Virus record (IMG/VR): IMGVR_UViG_3300037726_000040
Location: 1-30,564 of that record
Reading direction: 5' to 3' (one strand)
From: a virus
Length of the DNA: 30,564 nucleotides
Below are positions 14,815-23,202 of the stretch, piece after piece. The notes beneath the pieces are model-generated. The model saw nothing but the letters and a program-made list of their open reading frames with translations, was not told the origin of the DNA and did no database searches. The position numbers were made by a program, and so were the translations under genes. Every line of letters begins with the position of its first letter. The first letter of the stretch is position 1.

Positions 14815-16058
14815 GACAGGTCACGTCCTACAGCCCGAAGATCCGCGCTGCGATCCACACCCGCAGCGAAGGCGAGATCGATCTCACTTCGGAAATCCTG
14901 AGTGGGCATGTCTCTCGCGGGATCAATCAGCCCGCCGGACAATGGTCGCTCACGCTCACGGGCGCCGGATCACTGGCAGACCGGATCGCGCCTATGGATT
15001 ATATCGAGATATACATGGCGCGAACCCCAACGAGCACGGGGATCCTCGATCTGATTATGCGCGGTTTTGTTGATAACGTGAGCCAGACGACCGCGCCCGG
15101 CACACGCCGCGTGCAGATCAACGGACGGGATTATGGGAAGCTCCTGATGCAATTCCAGGTGTATTACCTCAACGAGCTTGATCCGACCATGAGCCTGATC
15201 CCGCAGGCGCGACTAGAGATCAACTTCGGCCTCGGGAGTGGACTGATCACGCCACAGCAATTTGTCGTCGGGGTCAATCGCAGCATCGTGAGCCCGAACA
15301 TAGACGCGCTCACGCGCAGCAACAGCGCGATCCCGCAGCTCCGCACGGCGGTCAAGGTGCCGCGCGATCTGGCAGTCAATGGCCTGAGTATTCAGCAATT
15401 CACGGGCAGCGTGTGGAATTTGCTCTCACAATACGCCAGCAGGCCATGGATCGAGATGTTTGTGATCGACCGACTCGACGGGCCCGATCTGGTGTTTCGG
15501 TATGCGCCGCTCAAAACCTACAGCAATGCATGGATCGACTCCTCCTATAGCGCGGCATTCCACACGATCCCGAATACGAGCATTGAACAGATGAATGTCA
15601 GCACCTCCGACAATGAGGTGTATAGCTATTACTTCACGTATCCCGTCTACAGCTTCCTGGAGCGGCAAGCAGTAAAAGCAGAAGGGATCGACGTGCAACG
15701 AAACCCGAAGCTCGATCAAGGCGCGCTCGATCTGTATGGATTCCGTCCGCTAGAGGTGGCCACAACCCTGATCCCGGCCCTCGTTGGCATTCCGCACGCG
15801 GAAGCCGAGCAGCAGCGCAGCAACACGCTAGAGATTGCCGCGAGCCTGAATGATTGGATGTATCGCGCGAACGTGGATAATGCGCGCTTTCGCTCCGGCT
15901 CGATCACGGTGCAAGGGGCAGGGACGCAGCCGGGCACGTATGCGCGCTTTCCTGATCTGGGATGGGAATACTACGTTGCATCAGTGTCGCATGAGTTTTC
16001 GGTTGAAGGGGGCAGCTACCGCACGACGTTGGGCGTCGTGCGCGGGTGCCCGGCATGA
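14811..16058 (+). CDS. Baseplate hub protein (gpD / XkdQ-like)
   Basis: A 415-residue protein starting ATGA-coupled to the tape measure gene; a longer in-frame start at 14706 lies inside that gene and is rejected. The opening (SGHVSRGINQPAGQWSLTLTG...DYIEIYMART...IMRGFVDNVSQTTAPGTRRVQINGRDYGKLL) follows the pattern of hub proteins related to P2 gpD, Bacillus PBSX XkdQ and T4 gp27. These proteins form the ring that joins the tube to the spike. The C-terminus (DLGWEYYVASVSHEFSVEGGSYRTTLGVVRG) is also typical. The spike gene follows one gene later. Confidence 0.8.
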   Translation: MRQVTSYSPKIRAAIHTRSEGEIDLTSEILSGHVSRGINQPAGQWSLTLTGAGSLADRIAPMDYIEIYMARTPTSTGILDLIMRGFVDNVSQTTAPGTRRVQINGRDYGKLLMQFQVYYLNELDPTMSLIPQARLEINFGLGSGLITPQQFVVGVNRSIVSPNIDALTRSNSAIPQLRTAVKVPRDLAVNGLSIQQFTGSVWNLLSQYASRPWIEMFVIDRLDGPDLVFRYAPLKTYSNAWIDSSYSAAFHTIPNTSIEQMNVSTSDNEVYSYYFTYPVYSFLERQAVKAEGIDVQRNPKLDQGALDLYGFRPLEVATTLIPALVGIPHAEAEQQRSNTLEIAASLNDWMYRANVDNARFRSGSITVQGAGTQPGTYARFPDLGWEYYVASVSHEFSVEGGSYRTTLGVVRGCPA

Positions 16059-16067
16059 GGAGCCGTC

Positions 16068-16523
16068 ATGGCAGATAGTACACACGAAACACTTGCCCAC
16101 ATCCGCCGGGTGCAGGTGCTCCTGTTTGAGGCGATCCACCGGTTGCAGCTCCGGGCAATGATGCACGATGGGAGCAAGCTCGTAGCGCCAGAAAAGGGGA
16201 TGTTCGACCGCTACACGCCGCTGCCGCGAGATATCGACTACGGCAGCGATGCGTACCACCAGATCCTTGAGGAGATGCGGCAGACGGCCCTATCGCATCA
16301 TTATGCGAACAATCGGCATCACCCGGAACACTTTCCAGACGGCATCCGCGACATGACCCTGCTCGATCTCCTGGAGATGTTGATCGATTGGAAGGCTGCC
16401 AGCGAGCGCCACGCCTCCGGCGATATCCGGCGCAGTCTGGAGATCAATGCAGGGCGATTCGAGATAGGCGACGATCTCAAGGGTATCCTTGCCCACACGA
16501 TCGAAGAACTCTGGGGAGAATGA
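16068..16523 (+). CDS. DUF5662-family protein
   Basis: A 151-residue protein, ATG 16068 with GAGGAG upstream. The order MMHDGSKLVAPEKGMF, YGSDAYHQILEEM, HHYANNRHHPEHFPDGI, MTLLDLLEMLIDWKAASERH, GDIRRSLEINAGRFEI matches the DUF5662 family. The many conserved His and Asp residues suggest a metal-dependent, HD-like fold. The family is widespread in phages and its biochemical role is not established to my knowledge. Its place inside the baseplate gene cluster is unusual for an enzyme-like protein. Confidence 0.85.
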   Translation: MADSTHETLAHIRRVQVLLFEAIHRLQLRAMMHDGSKLVAPEKGMFDRYTPLPRDIDYGSDAYHQILEEMRQTALSHHYANNRHHPEHFPDGIRDMTLLDLLEMLIDWKAASERHASGDIRRSLEINAGRFEIGDDLKGILAHTIEELWGE

Positions 16524-18667
16524 TGCATCAGCAACCAGGACTCCAGCCACAACACGCGCCCGGGCGCGCCGCGTTCCACCTGGTGATCGGGCGCGTGGTC
16601 GCCTATGACCAGCCCAGCGACACGATCACGGTTGAGTTACTCGACGGCGGGCGGGTTGAGAACGTCGTGATCTCGTATGCGTTTGCCGGGCGCGCGTTCG
16701 GCGCGGCAGGGCTCCCGCCAGTGAGCGACGGATCCGCGGCGGCCACGGGCCAGAATGACACCTATGCAATCATCCTCTTTTTGCAGGGCCATGCCGATAT
16801 GCCGATCGCTATCGGCTTTCTCCACCCCACCGATAGCGCGCTCTTCACCCGGCCCGAGGACACAACGATCGAGCGCCAGATCGGCAGGCAGACCGCGCTG
16901 CACTTTGCCGATGGCACCAGCGAATGGCACGCGCCCGGCGTGACTATGCGCGTCGGAGAAGGCGATCCAGCCACGCTTGCGGGTGCCCTGAATGCCTCAG
17001 GGCCCGCCGTGCCGATCGTGCTGCAAAACAGCAACGGGATCCGCGTTTCCATCGAAGGCGATGCGATCCGCGTGACCGTGGGCACGCATTTCTACATTAA
17101 CGACGTGCCAGTCATCTGGTCAGACCAGACCCCGAACCCGATCGGCCCGCCAGGCGCGGCGGGCGGCGGGCTCGAATTCTCCCGACAGGATCACACACAC
17201 CCGGTTGACTGGGAAACTGGCACCCCACCGGCAGATACCTACAGCGGGAGCCCGGGCAGCAGTGAGACATTCGCGCGCGGCGATCATGAGCATCCGATTT
17301 TCCCGGAATTCACGCTGCACCAGCAAACCTTGCCCGTTGGGGCGGGTGTGATACCGGAGCCCGAACCAGAGCCCGAGGTGCTGTCGTATGGCCTTCAGAT
17401 CTCCGATGTGCGCCCGCGGAGCGGGATCGTTACCGGCAGCGATGGGCATATCTCGGAGATCGGGACGGGCCTCATTATGTCGGAGACGGGCCGCCTGGCC
17501 GTGTCCGACTTCGTAGCACCCGGCCCGCACGCGCCCGAGCATCACGCCGGAGGCGTCGATCCGCTCACCTTGAGCCTGATCGCGGGCGTGATTACGGCGC
17601 AGCAGCATACCCAGCAACCGGGCGGCGATCTGCATGCCATGGGCACCACCGACACGCCCGGGTTTGCCCAGCTCGCCAACGACAGCAGCACCCAGAGCGG
17701 GCGCGCCGTGCAAGGCAGCGATTACCGCCTGACCCAGGATTATGAACACGTGCCGCTGCCCCACGCGATCGACAGCGACCGCCACACGGGCAGCATTAGC
17801 GAGAGCCAGCACGGGCAGCAGCCCGGCGGCGATTTGCATGCACTGGCGACGACCGCCGCGCCCGGGTTTGTCCAGCTCGCCAACGACAGCAGCACCCAGA
17901 GCGGGCGCGCCGTGCAGGGCAATGACAGCCGCCTCTTGCCCGCCTACGCACACGATCCGCGCGCCCACGCGGCCACGCACGCGAACGGAGGCAGCGATCC
18001 GATCGCCCCGGCGGATATCGGCGCCGCGGCGGACGATCACACCCATACACCCGCCGAGCTCGGTGCAGCAGCAGCAGATCACACCCATACACCAGGCTCG
18101 GTAGGTGCCGCGCCGATCGACCACACCCATACGCCCGATGAATGCGGCGCCGCGCCTGAGGTGCACGGGCATGCCCCGGCAGATATCGCGCCACAGGGCA
18201 GCGGGAGCGGGCTCGATGCCGACACGATCGACGGGATGCACGCGGCGGAGTTTGCGCCCGTGAATCACACACACAGCATGGGCAGCCCGACCGATCCGCC
18301 GGACAATCTCAGTCAGCTCGCAGGCACGATCAACGACGCACAACACGGGCAGCGCGGCGGCGGCGATCTGCATGCGCTGGCGACAACCAGCGCGCCCGGA
18401 TTTGTGCAGCTCGCAGCGGCGGGCGATGCGACGCCCGGGCTGGCGGTGGCTGCCGATGATCCGCGGCTGCTGCCGAGTGAGGACGTAGGCATACACGGCG
18501 ATCACCACTATACGACCGATCTGATCGACTATGCCTTGCAGCGGCGGCGCGTGCCAATCGGCAGCACGATCACCGTGCCGCCAGAGTATGACATGCGCCT
18601 CCCGCCAGGCGCGGCGAATTATGGCACGATCGCGCTACAAAACGGCGCGCGGCTGATTGTAGGCTAA
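16523..18667 (+). CDS. Baseplate spike fused to tail-fibre repeats
   Basis: About 714 residues. Adjacent ATGs at 16520 and 16523 both overlap the previous stop; the GGGGAG at 16513-16518 favours 16523. Residues 1 to about 115 are an OB-fold-like gpV/gp5 spike domain (HLVIGRVVAYDQPSDTITVEL ... ADMPIAIGFLHP). A beta-rich stalk follows (LHFADGTSEWHAPGVTMRV, GIRVSIEGDAIRVTVG). From about residue 210 the protein becomes fibre-like, with many HxH motifs (DHTHP, DHEHP, repeated DHTHTP, VHGHAP, NHTHS), as in phage tail-fibre repeats where such His pairs bind metal in trimeric needles. Three copies of a roughly 50-residue module beginning QH.Q..GGDLHA lie at 17600-18480. The spike and a fibre seem merged in one chain. 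Confidence 0.75.
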   Translation: MHQQPGLQPQHAPGRAAFHLVIGRVVAYDQPSDTITVELLDGGRVENVVISYAFAGRAFGAAGLPPVSDGSAAATGQNDTYAIILFLQGHADMPIAIGFLHPTDSALFTRPEDTTIERQIGRQTALHFADGTSEWHAPGVTMRVGEGDPATLAGALNASGPAVPIVLQNSNGIRVSIEGDAIRVTVGTHFYINDVPVIWSDQTPNPIGPPGAAGGGLEFSRQDHTHPVDWETGTPPADTYSGSPGSSETFARGDHEHPIFPEFTLHQQTLPVGAGVIPEPEPEPEVLSYGLQISDVRPRSGIVTGSDGHISEIGTGLIMSETGRLAVSDFVAPGPHAPEHHAGGVDPLTLSLIAGVITAQQHTQQPGGDLHAMGTTDTPGFAQLANDSSTQSGRAVQGSDYRLTQDYEHVPLPHAIDSDRHTGSISESQHGQQPGGDLHALATTAAPGFVQLANDSSTQSGRAVQGNDSRLLPAYAHDPRAHAATHANGGSDPIAPADIGAAADDHTHTPAELGAAAADHTHTPGSVGAAPIDHTHTPDECGAAPEVHGHAPADIAPQGSGSGLDADTIDGMHAAEFAPVNHTHSMGSPTDPPDNLSQLAGTINDAQHGQRGGGDLHALATTSAPGFVQLAAAGDATPGLAVAADDPRLLPSEDVGIHGDHHYTTDLIDYALQRRRVPIGSTITVPPEYDMRLPPGAANYGTIALQNGARLIVG
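17600..18480 (+). repeat. Three-copy about 50-residue module in the spike-fibre gene
   Basis: Copies lie at about 17600-17751, 17807-17955 and 18341-18480. Each encodes QH-[TG]-Q, GGDLHA, an APGF-[AV]-QLA-type core and a short run of acidic and basic residues. Copies 1 and 2 share the identical segment QLANDSSTQSGRAVQG. Between copies 2 and 3 is a run of shorter HTHTP units at about 18037-18130. Confidence 0.85.
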
Positions 18668-18669
18668 CG

Positions 18670-18870
18670 ATGCACATAGATGACTACACGCTACTCATCC
18701 TGCGAACATTCACGAACGGCGGCCCGCTCACGGCAGAGGGCCCGGGGGCGATTGATACCTCCGGACGGCTGATCAACAGCAGCACGATTACGCTGGTCGA
18801 GGAGCTGCGCATAGATGGCACGCTGATCCTCGAGGGCAATGGGGAGATCATGATCGAGGCAACGCCATGA
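18670..18870 (+). CDS. Small beta-rich tail protein
   Basis: A 66-residue product, ATG 18670, two bases after the spike-fibre stop. The sequence reads as short beta-strands with Gly/Thr turns (TNGGPLTAEGPGAIDTSG ... LRIDGTLILEGNGEIMIEA), similar in style to a beta-solenoid or fibre cap. The end of the preceding protein has the same style, so it may be a separate tip subunit or a split-off part of the fibre. No strong ribosome site is visible, and it is probably coupled to the upstream gene. It overlaps the next gene by 4 bases. Confidence 0.6.
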   Translation: MHIDDYTLLILRTFTNGGPLTAEGPGAIDTSGRLINSSTITLVEELRIDGTLILEGNGEIMIEATP

Positions 18871-19565
18871 GTGGGTATACACTTGGATTCCAGGGCACGG
18901 TGTGGGAATTCCCGATCGGCCCGGATTCGCTCGAGATCTCCTATACAGCCCTGACTAATGCCGTGCCCACGTTCGCGGGGGCCTACCTCGATCATTTCGG
19001 GAGCGGGATCGGGACGATCACCCTGAGCGCGGCCACCGGGTGGGGCGTGGGCGATCGGAAGGGGCGTCCGGATGGCAGGGCCGCGATCGTGAGCCTGAAA
19101 AATCTCTATCAGGCGTATCTCAACGCGGCCAGCGCGGCGAGCAACCCGCAGAGCGTCAGCATGACCTTTGCCGATACTATCGCGGGCCTCTCGTTTGAGG
19201 TTGCCCCGGATCGCTCGGGGCTGCGCTTGCAGCAGCACAAACAGAGCCCGCTGATCCGCCGCTTTTCGCTCACCTTGCACGTGCTGCGGGAGACCAGCGG
19301 CGGCCATGTGATTGCAACGCCCTACACGCCTGTTCGTACCAATAGCATTACCCTCTCCGCGGGGCCAGCGCTGGCCCAGGCCCAGACTGATAGCCAGGCG
19401 CTCTTGAGCCTGGCCACGCAGCCCCAGGCATACACTGTGCAGGCGGGCGATAGCCTCACGGCAATTGCGGGGATGTTTGGCACGACGATCGACACTATTG
19501 TCGAGTTGAATGGGATCCGTAACCCGGACATGATCGACGCCGGGCAAATACTCACGATTAGTTAG
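18867..19565 (+). CDS. LysM-domain tail protein (XkdP/gpX-like)
   Basis: A 232-residue protein, ATGA-coupled to the previous gene. Residues 1 to about 165 form a beta-rich domain (LGFQGTVWEFPIGPDSLEISYTALTN, RFSLTLHVLRETSG). Residues about 190-232 are a single LysM motif (AYTVQAGDSLTAIAGMFGTTIDTIVELNGI...IDAGQILTI). In contractile phages this arrangement is found in the protein that links tube, hub and tape measure (XkdP or gp53-like). LysM binds peptidoglycan or serves as an assembly module. The call as a baseplate protein is firm; the exact counterpart is not. Confidence 0.8.
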   Translation: MSGYTLGFQGTVWEFPIGPDSLEISYTALTNAVPTFAGAYLDHFGSGIGTITLSAATGWGVGDRKGRPDGRAAIVSLKNLYQAYLNAASAASNPQSVSMTFADTIAGLSFEVAPDRSGLRLQQHKQSPLIRRFSLTLHVLRETSGGHVIATPYTPVRTNSITLSAGPALAQAQTDSQALLSLATQPQAYTVQAGDSLTAIAGMFGTTIDTIVELNGIRNPDMIDAGQILTIS

Positions 19566-19576
19566 GAGGCAACACG

Positions 19577-20089
19577 ATGAAAGACGGAGCACACTGGAAT
19601 GTTGTATGGAATGTAGAAAAGCGCGCGGGCAACTGGTCAGGCACACAGATCGCCGCCGGGGAGGCGCCTGAACCGTATGAGCGGCTCGATCGGGACGGGA
19701 ACATGCTGATGTATGGGGGCGCTAGCGCGATCTACCTCCGCCTGCTCGGAGGCACCACAGTGCCTCCGTTCGATGCATCAAACGCGCATCTTGGGATCGG
19801 CGATGACAACACGGCAGAAGATCCAGAACAGACCGATCTGCAAGCCGCTGTGAATAAACACTATCAGCTTGTCGATAGTGTCCAGCACACCGACGGTACC
19901 GACGCCGCCGCCGCGACCGTCGTGTTTACCGCCACATTTGGCGCGAATGACGGAAATTTTGCATGGAACGAATGGGGCATTTTCAACGCGGCCAGTGCAG
20001 GGCGGATGCTGAATCGGAAGGTTGAGACGCTTGGGACGAAAACTGTAGGCACGACGTGGACACTGAGTGTTACTATTACGTTGAGTTAG
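19577..20089 (+). CDS. Tail-tip / fibre-associated protein
   Basis: A 170-residue protein, ATG 19577 with TAGGAGG upstream. The C-terminal half (VVFTATFGANDGNFAWNEWGIFNAASAGRMLNRK...TWTLSVTITLS) is a compact beta domain often seen in phage appendage proteins. The 143-residue protein at 25263-25694 shows the same layout: an acidic mid-segment, then a strand pair, then a WG-[IL]-F or MG-L-F motif. The two are likely paralogous appendage proteins. Receptor contact or fibre attachment is inferred from location within the baseplate block. Confidence 0.6.
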   Translation: MKDGAHWNVVWNVEKRAGNWSGTQIAAGEAPEPYERLDRDGNMLMYGGASAIYLRLLGGTTVPPFDASNAHLGIGDDNTAEDPEQTDLQAAVNKHYQLVDSVQHTDGTDAAAATVVFTATFGANDGNFAWNEWGIFNAASAGRMLNRKVETLGTKTVGTTWTLSVTITLS

Positions 20090-20093
20090 TGCT

Positions 20094-21290
20094 ATGACAT
20101 GGTTCGACGACCCTCGATGTACTATATCTCGCCCTGGACACAGTACTCTTGTGTCATATGCAACCGGGAAACTCACGCACGGCGGCGCGTCGCTGTTTAT
20201 TAGCATGTTGACAGGATCACGGACTCCGGTCGTCGATCATCTTGTATCTTCCATCAGCACAAATGCCACCCCTGCTGAAGCAACTGACACGGGCGTAGAT
20301 ATGCCACTCAATGAGCCTGGTGTTGTGTTCTATCAGGAAAATGATCTTCTGGACGTAGGTATCGTTTTTCAGGTTTCCTCATATTTGATGAATACAGGAA
20401 GCACAACAATCTCTGTTGGATCGTGGGGGCTGTTCTGGGCAAACTGGCAGACGCATGCCCCGGCAGATCTGACAAACGAACGGCTGATCGTGCGAGGGGC
20501 CCTTGATCCTCCACTTGACATGCTTCCCGGCGATCAGTGGCGTGTCTGGATTCAGATCTCTCCGATTAACACATTCAGCGATCAATCTGCTCCACCGATC
20601 GTCAAAACAGCCGATCTTGGGAGTATTGACGAAAGTCGCACATGGGGAGATCGGGGGTTGGTCATTGCCGACACCGACACCATGGCCGATGCTTCGCTCT
20701 GGTTTCAACTTGGCGACGCCTTTGCCGCTGCCGACGCCTCAACATGGGGCGATCGGGAGCACGTTGGGGACGAGAGCGCGATCGCGCGGGAGTCCTGGTT
20801 CCGGGAAGATCTTGGGGCAGAAGATGCTGCCATGGCCGAGGTTGCGACGCTCCTACAGAGCGATGTGCAGGTCGAAACGTGGTCATGGACTGCCGATCGG
20901 CGGCACTACCTCAGGCGGCACCCGTCGATCTTTCAACTGGCGCGCCTGATCAATCAGAGTGCCGGGCGCAACTATGACGCCGAGGGCCGCGCGCTGCTGC
21001 TGCGTCTTTTACAGACGGCACTGGCCGCCAGTCACGACCTGCGCCCGGCGGCGCACTATCCGCAGGCGCAGCATGCGACGTTCGGGGCGTTGCGCCGGGT
21101 GCTCTGGCGCGCGCTGTATGGGCACATCGCTACGCCCGCCGAGGGGTATGGCGGGCCGATCCTGACAGAGGGCGCCGCGGACGCGCTGACTATCCTGGAA
21201 ACACAGGATCCGCTGATGACGCGCCCGCCGGATCGGGTGGCGACGCTCGATCGGCTCCTTGCAGGCATTGGCTGGAGGGCTGATCCATGA
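20094..21290 (+). CDS. Unrecognised baseplate-region protein, two-part composition
   Basis: A 398-residue protein, ATG 20094. The first about 165 residues are beta-rich (SLFISMLTG, VGIVFQVSSYLMNTGSTTISVGSWGLFWANW) and resemble the WG-[IL]-F appendage proteins on either side; the DNA is visibly less GC-rich here. The middle (about 180-270) is a Trp/Asp/Ala-rich stretch with loosely repeated TWGDR units. The C-terminal about 125 residues are helical and return to normal high GC (RHPSIFQLARLINQSAGRNYDAEGRALL). Such a junction suggests an exchanged N-terminal module. No family is recognised. The stop overlaps the next start (ATGA). Confidence 0.6.
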   Translation: MTWFDDPRCTISRPGHSTLVSYATGKLTHGGASLFISMLTGSRTPVVDHLVSSISTNATPAEATDTGVDMPLNEPGVVFYQENDLLDVGIVFQVSSYLMNTGSTTISVGSWGLFWANWQTHAPADLTNERLIVRGALDPPLDMLPGDQWRVWIQISPINTFSDQSAPPIVKTADLGSIDESRTWGDRGLVIADTDTMADASLWFQLGDAFAAADASTWGDREHVGDESAIARESWFREDLGAEDAAMAEVATLLQSDVQVETWSWTADRRHYLRRHPSIFQLARLINQSAGRNYDAEGRALLLRLLQTALAASHDLRPAAHYPQAQHATFGALRRVLWRALYGHIATPAEGYGGPILTEGAADALTILETQDPLMTRPPDRVATLDRLLAGIGWRADP

Positions 21291-22126
21291 CCGTGCATCA
21301 ACTCACGACCAGCGACACGCTGCACAGCCTGTCCGTAGCCTACTATGGCGACGCGGGGCAGTGGCGCGCAATCGCCCAGGCCAACGACCTGAGGCCGCCC
21401 TATATCAGCGACGATCCGTTGCTGCAATACGGTGCGCTGCTCGCGACGCTCACCCTCGATCTGCCCGCCGCGCCAGGGCAGACCCAGATCACGCTGGCGA
21501 GCAGCAGCCCCCTGCTACGCCCGGGTATGCGGCTGGTATTCACGCGGCGCCAGGCCGACGGCGCGCAGATTATCGAAGCCGCGACGCTGGCGAGCAGCAG
21601 CGGGCGGCTGGCAGCGCTTCAGGAGCCGCTGACCCAGCCACACCCGGCCCAGACGACGATCCGGGTGCATCCGCCGCCGCTTGCCGTCGCGGGGCGCGTG
21701 GCGCGCCCGGGCGAAACGTTACTCATTCCAGGGGGCAGCACCAGCGAGCGCAGCGCAAACGATCGCTATGGGCGCGATCTGGCGGTCGATCCTGAGGCCG
21801 GAATCCTGTTTACACCTGAGGGCGATATTGCCACCGTCGGCGGCGTGGCCAATTTACAGCAGCAAATGCGCCACCGCCTGATCGTGAGTCCCGGCGGGCT
21901 GCTCCGGCATCCGGACTACGGCAACGGCGCGCAGGCGTATGTAGGACGCGAGAGTACCGCCGCGATCCGCGCGCTGATGCAAAGCCAGCTCGCAACCAGT
22001 GCCCTGGATGATCCGCGGATTGTATCGGTTGAGCAGGTAGTGATCACGGCATCGGGTACCACCGTAACCGCGAGCGCGCGCCTGATCGCCGCGTCGGATA
22101 TTGTTGATCTGAGTGTGAGGTTGTAA
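21287..22126 (+). CDS. Baseplate wedge protein, gp25/XkdS-like with N-terminal LysM-like domain
   Basis: A 279-residue protein. Residues 1-55 look like a phage LysM-type domain (VHQLTTSDTLHSLSVAYYGDAGQWRAIAQANDL). A beta-rich linker follows. Residues about 165-279 match the gp25/gpW/XkdS wedge family (DLAVDPEAGILFTPEGDIATVGGVANLQQQMRHRLIVSPGGLLRHPDYG...IRALMQSQLATSALDDPRI). gp25-like proteins bind the first sheath ring to the baseplate and act in triggering contraction. It is followed directly by the gpJ-like gene, the standard order. Confidence 0.85.
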   Translation: MTVHQLTTSDTLHSLSVAYYGDAGQWRAIAQANDLRPPYISDDPLLQYGALLATLTLDLPAAPGQTQITLASSSPLLRPGMRLVFTRRQADGAQIIEAATLASSSGRLAALQEPLTQPHPAQTTIRVHPPPLAVAGRVARPGETLLIPGGSTSERSANDRYGRDLAVDPEAGILFTPEGDIATVGGVANLQQQMRHRLIVSPGGLLRHPDYGNGAQAYVGRESTAAIRALMQSQLATSALDDPRIVSVEQVVITASGTTVTASARLIAASDIVDLSVRL

Positions 22127-23202
22127 TGCCGACGTTTGAGGAGTATCTGATCGACATGGCCGCCTATGCGCGGCTGCAAACGCCCGAGCTGACCGATCTG
22201 CAACCCGGATCGGTCATGCGCTCGTTGCTCGAGCTCATGGCCGCGCAACTCGAAACTGCGTACTATAGCGCCTATGACCAGACGCAGCAGGCGATCACGG
22301 AGTCCGCCTATCGGATCTGGGAGTTCGATCGGCGCCCGGCCCGCGCGGCATACGGGATCGTGCGCTTCACTGCCACCGCGCAGATTGACACCGCGATCGC
22401 TATTCCGGCGGGCACTGTCGTGCGCGTGCCCAACACCGCGCGCATCTATCGCACGCAGGCCGCGGCGACGTTTCCCAGCGGCCCGATCGGCACCACGTTG
22501 GAGGTGCCGATCCTGGCGATTGGCACGGGTAAACTGTACAACACGCCCGCGGGGACGATCATCGAGATCGGCAGCGCATTGTCAGGCTTGAGCGTGACCA
22601 ATCCCGCCGCGATTGTGACGGGCGCGGATGCGGAGACCGACGAAGAGCGGTTGCAGCGCTTTGCGACATTCGTGCGCTCCTTTCATCGTGCCAGCGCATC
22701 CGCAGTCGAGTATGCCGCCGAGCAGGCCGTGATCACCGACCCGGCGAGCGGGATCGTGATCGAGCGCGTGATGAGCGCGCGCGCGCGTGACGTGTCGCCA
22801 GGTGTGGCGATCTGCTATGTATCGAATGGCAGCGGCAACGCCCCGAGCGCGGCCCTGCTGAGCGCGGCTGATGCACTCGTGCAGGCATACAAGGCCGCCG
22901 GGGTGCAGATGACCACGAGCGCGGCGGCGCTCAATCTGGCGAGTGTGGCAGTTGAGGTATTGCCTGCTGCAAACTACACCCTCACCATGGTGCAGACCTC
23001 GGTACGCGATCGGGTGCGGGCGTTTTTTGATGCACTTAGCATCGGCGAGCCTCTGTATCTGGAGCGGTTGATCAGCGCGATCCTCGAAGTACCTGGAATC
23101 GTGACGCTCAATCTTACCGCACCGGCAGACGATGTAGCAGCGGCAGAGGATGAAGAGATCGCACTTAATGGCAACCCGACGGTTACGGAGATGGTTCTAT
23201 GA
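22126..23202 (+). CDS. Baseplate protein J (gpJ / XkdT / gp6-like)
   Basis: A 358-residue protein, TAATG-coupled to the gp25-like gene. Typical features of the baseplate J family in order: N-terminal helices (ELTDLQPGSVMRSLLELMAAQLETAYYSAYDQ), the strand block FTATAQIDTAIAIPAGTVVRVPNTARIYRTQA, the conserved TGADAETDEERLQRFATFVRSF segment, the NGSGNAPSAALL turn and the C-terminal DRVRAFFDALSIGEPLYLERLISAILEVPGI. These proteins form the wedge heterotrimer around the hub. Spacing and gene order (gp25, J, I) agree with P2 and PBSX. Confidence 0.93.
   Translation: MPTFEEYLIDMAAYARLQTPELTDLQPGSVMRSLLELMAAQLETAYYSAYDQTQQAITESAYRIWEFDRRPARAAYGIVRFTATAQIDTAIAIPAGTVVRVPNTARIYRTQAAATFPSGPIGTTLEVPILAIGTGKLYNTPAGTIIEIGSALSGLSVTNPAAIVTGADAETDEERLQRFATFVRSFHRASASAVEYAAEQAVITDPASGIVIERVMSARARDVSPGVAICYVSNGSGNAPSAALLSAADALVQAYKAAGVQMTTSAAALNLASVAVEVLPAANYTLTMVQTSVRDRVRAFFDALSIGEPLYLERLISAILEVPGIVTLNLTAPADDVAAAEDEEIALNGNPTVTEMVL

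Noticed and set aside
17120-18508. 462-residue open frame on the minus strand opposite the spike-fibre gene
   Set aside because: The plus-strand product has clear spike and fibre repeats; the antisense frame is open only because of third-position GC bias and has no family features.
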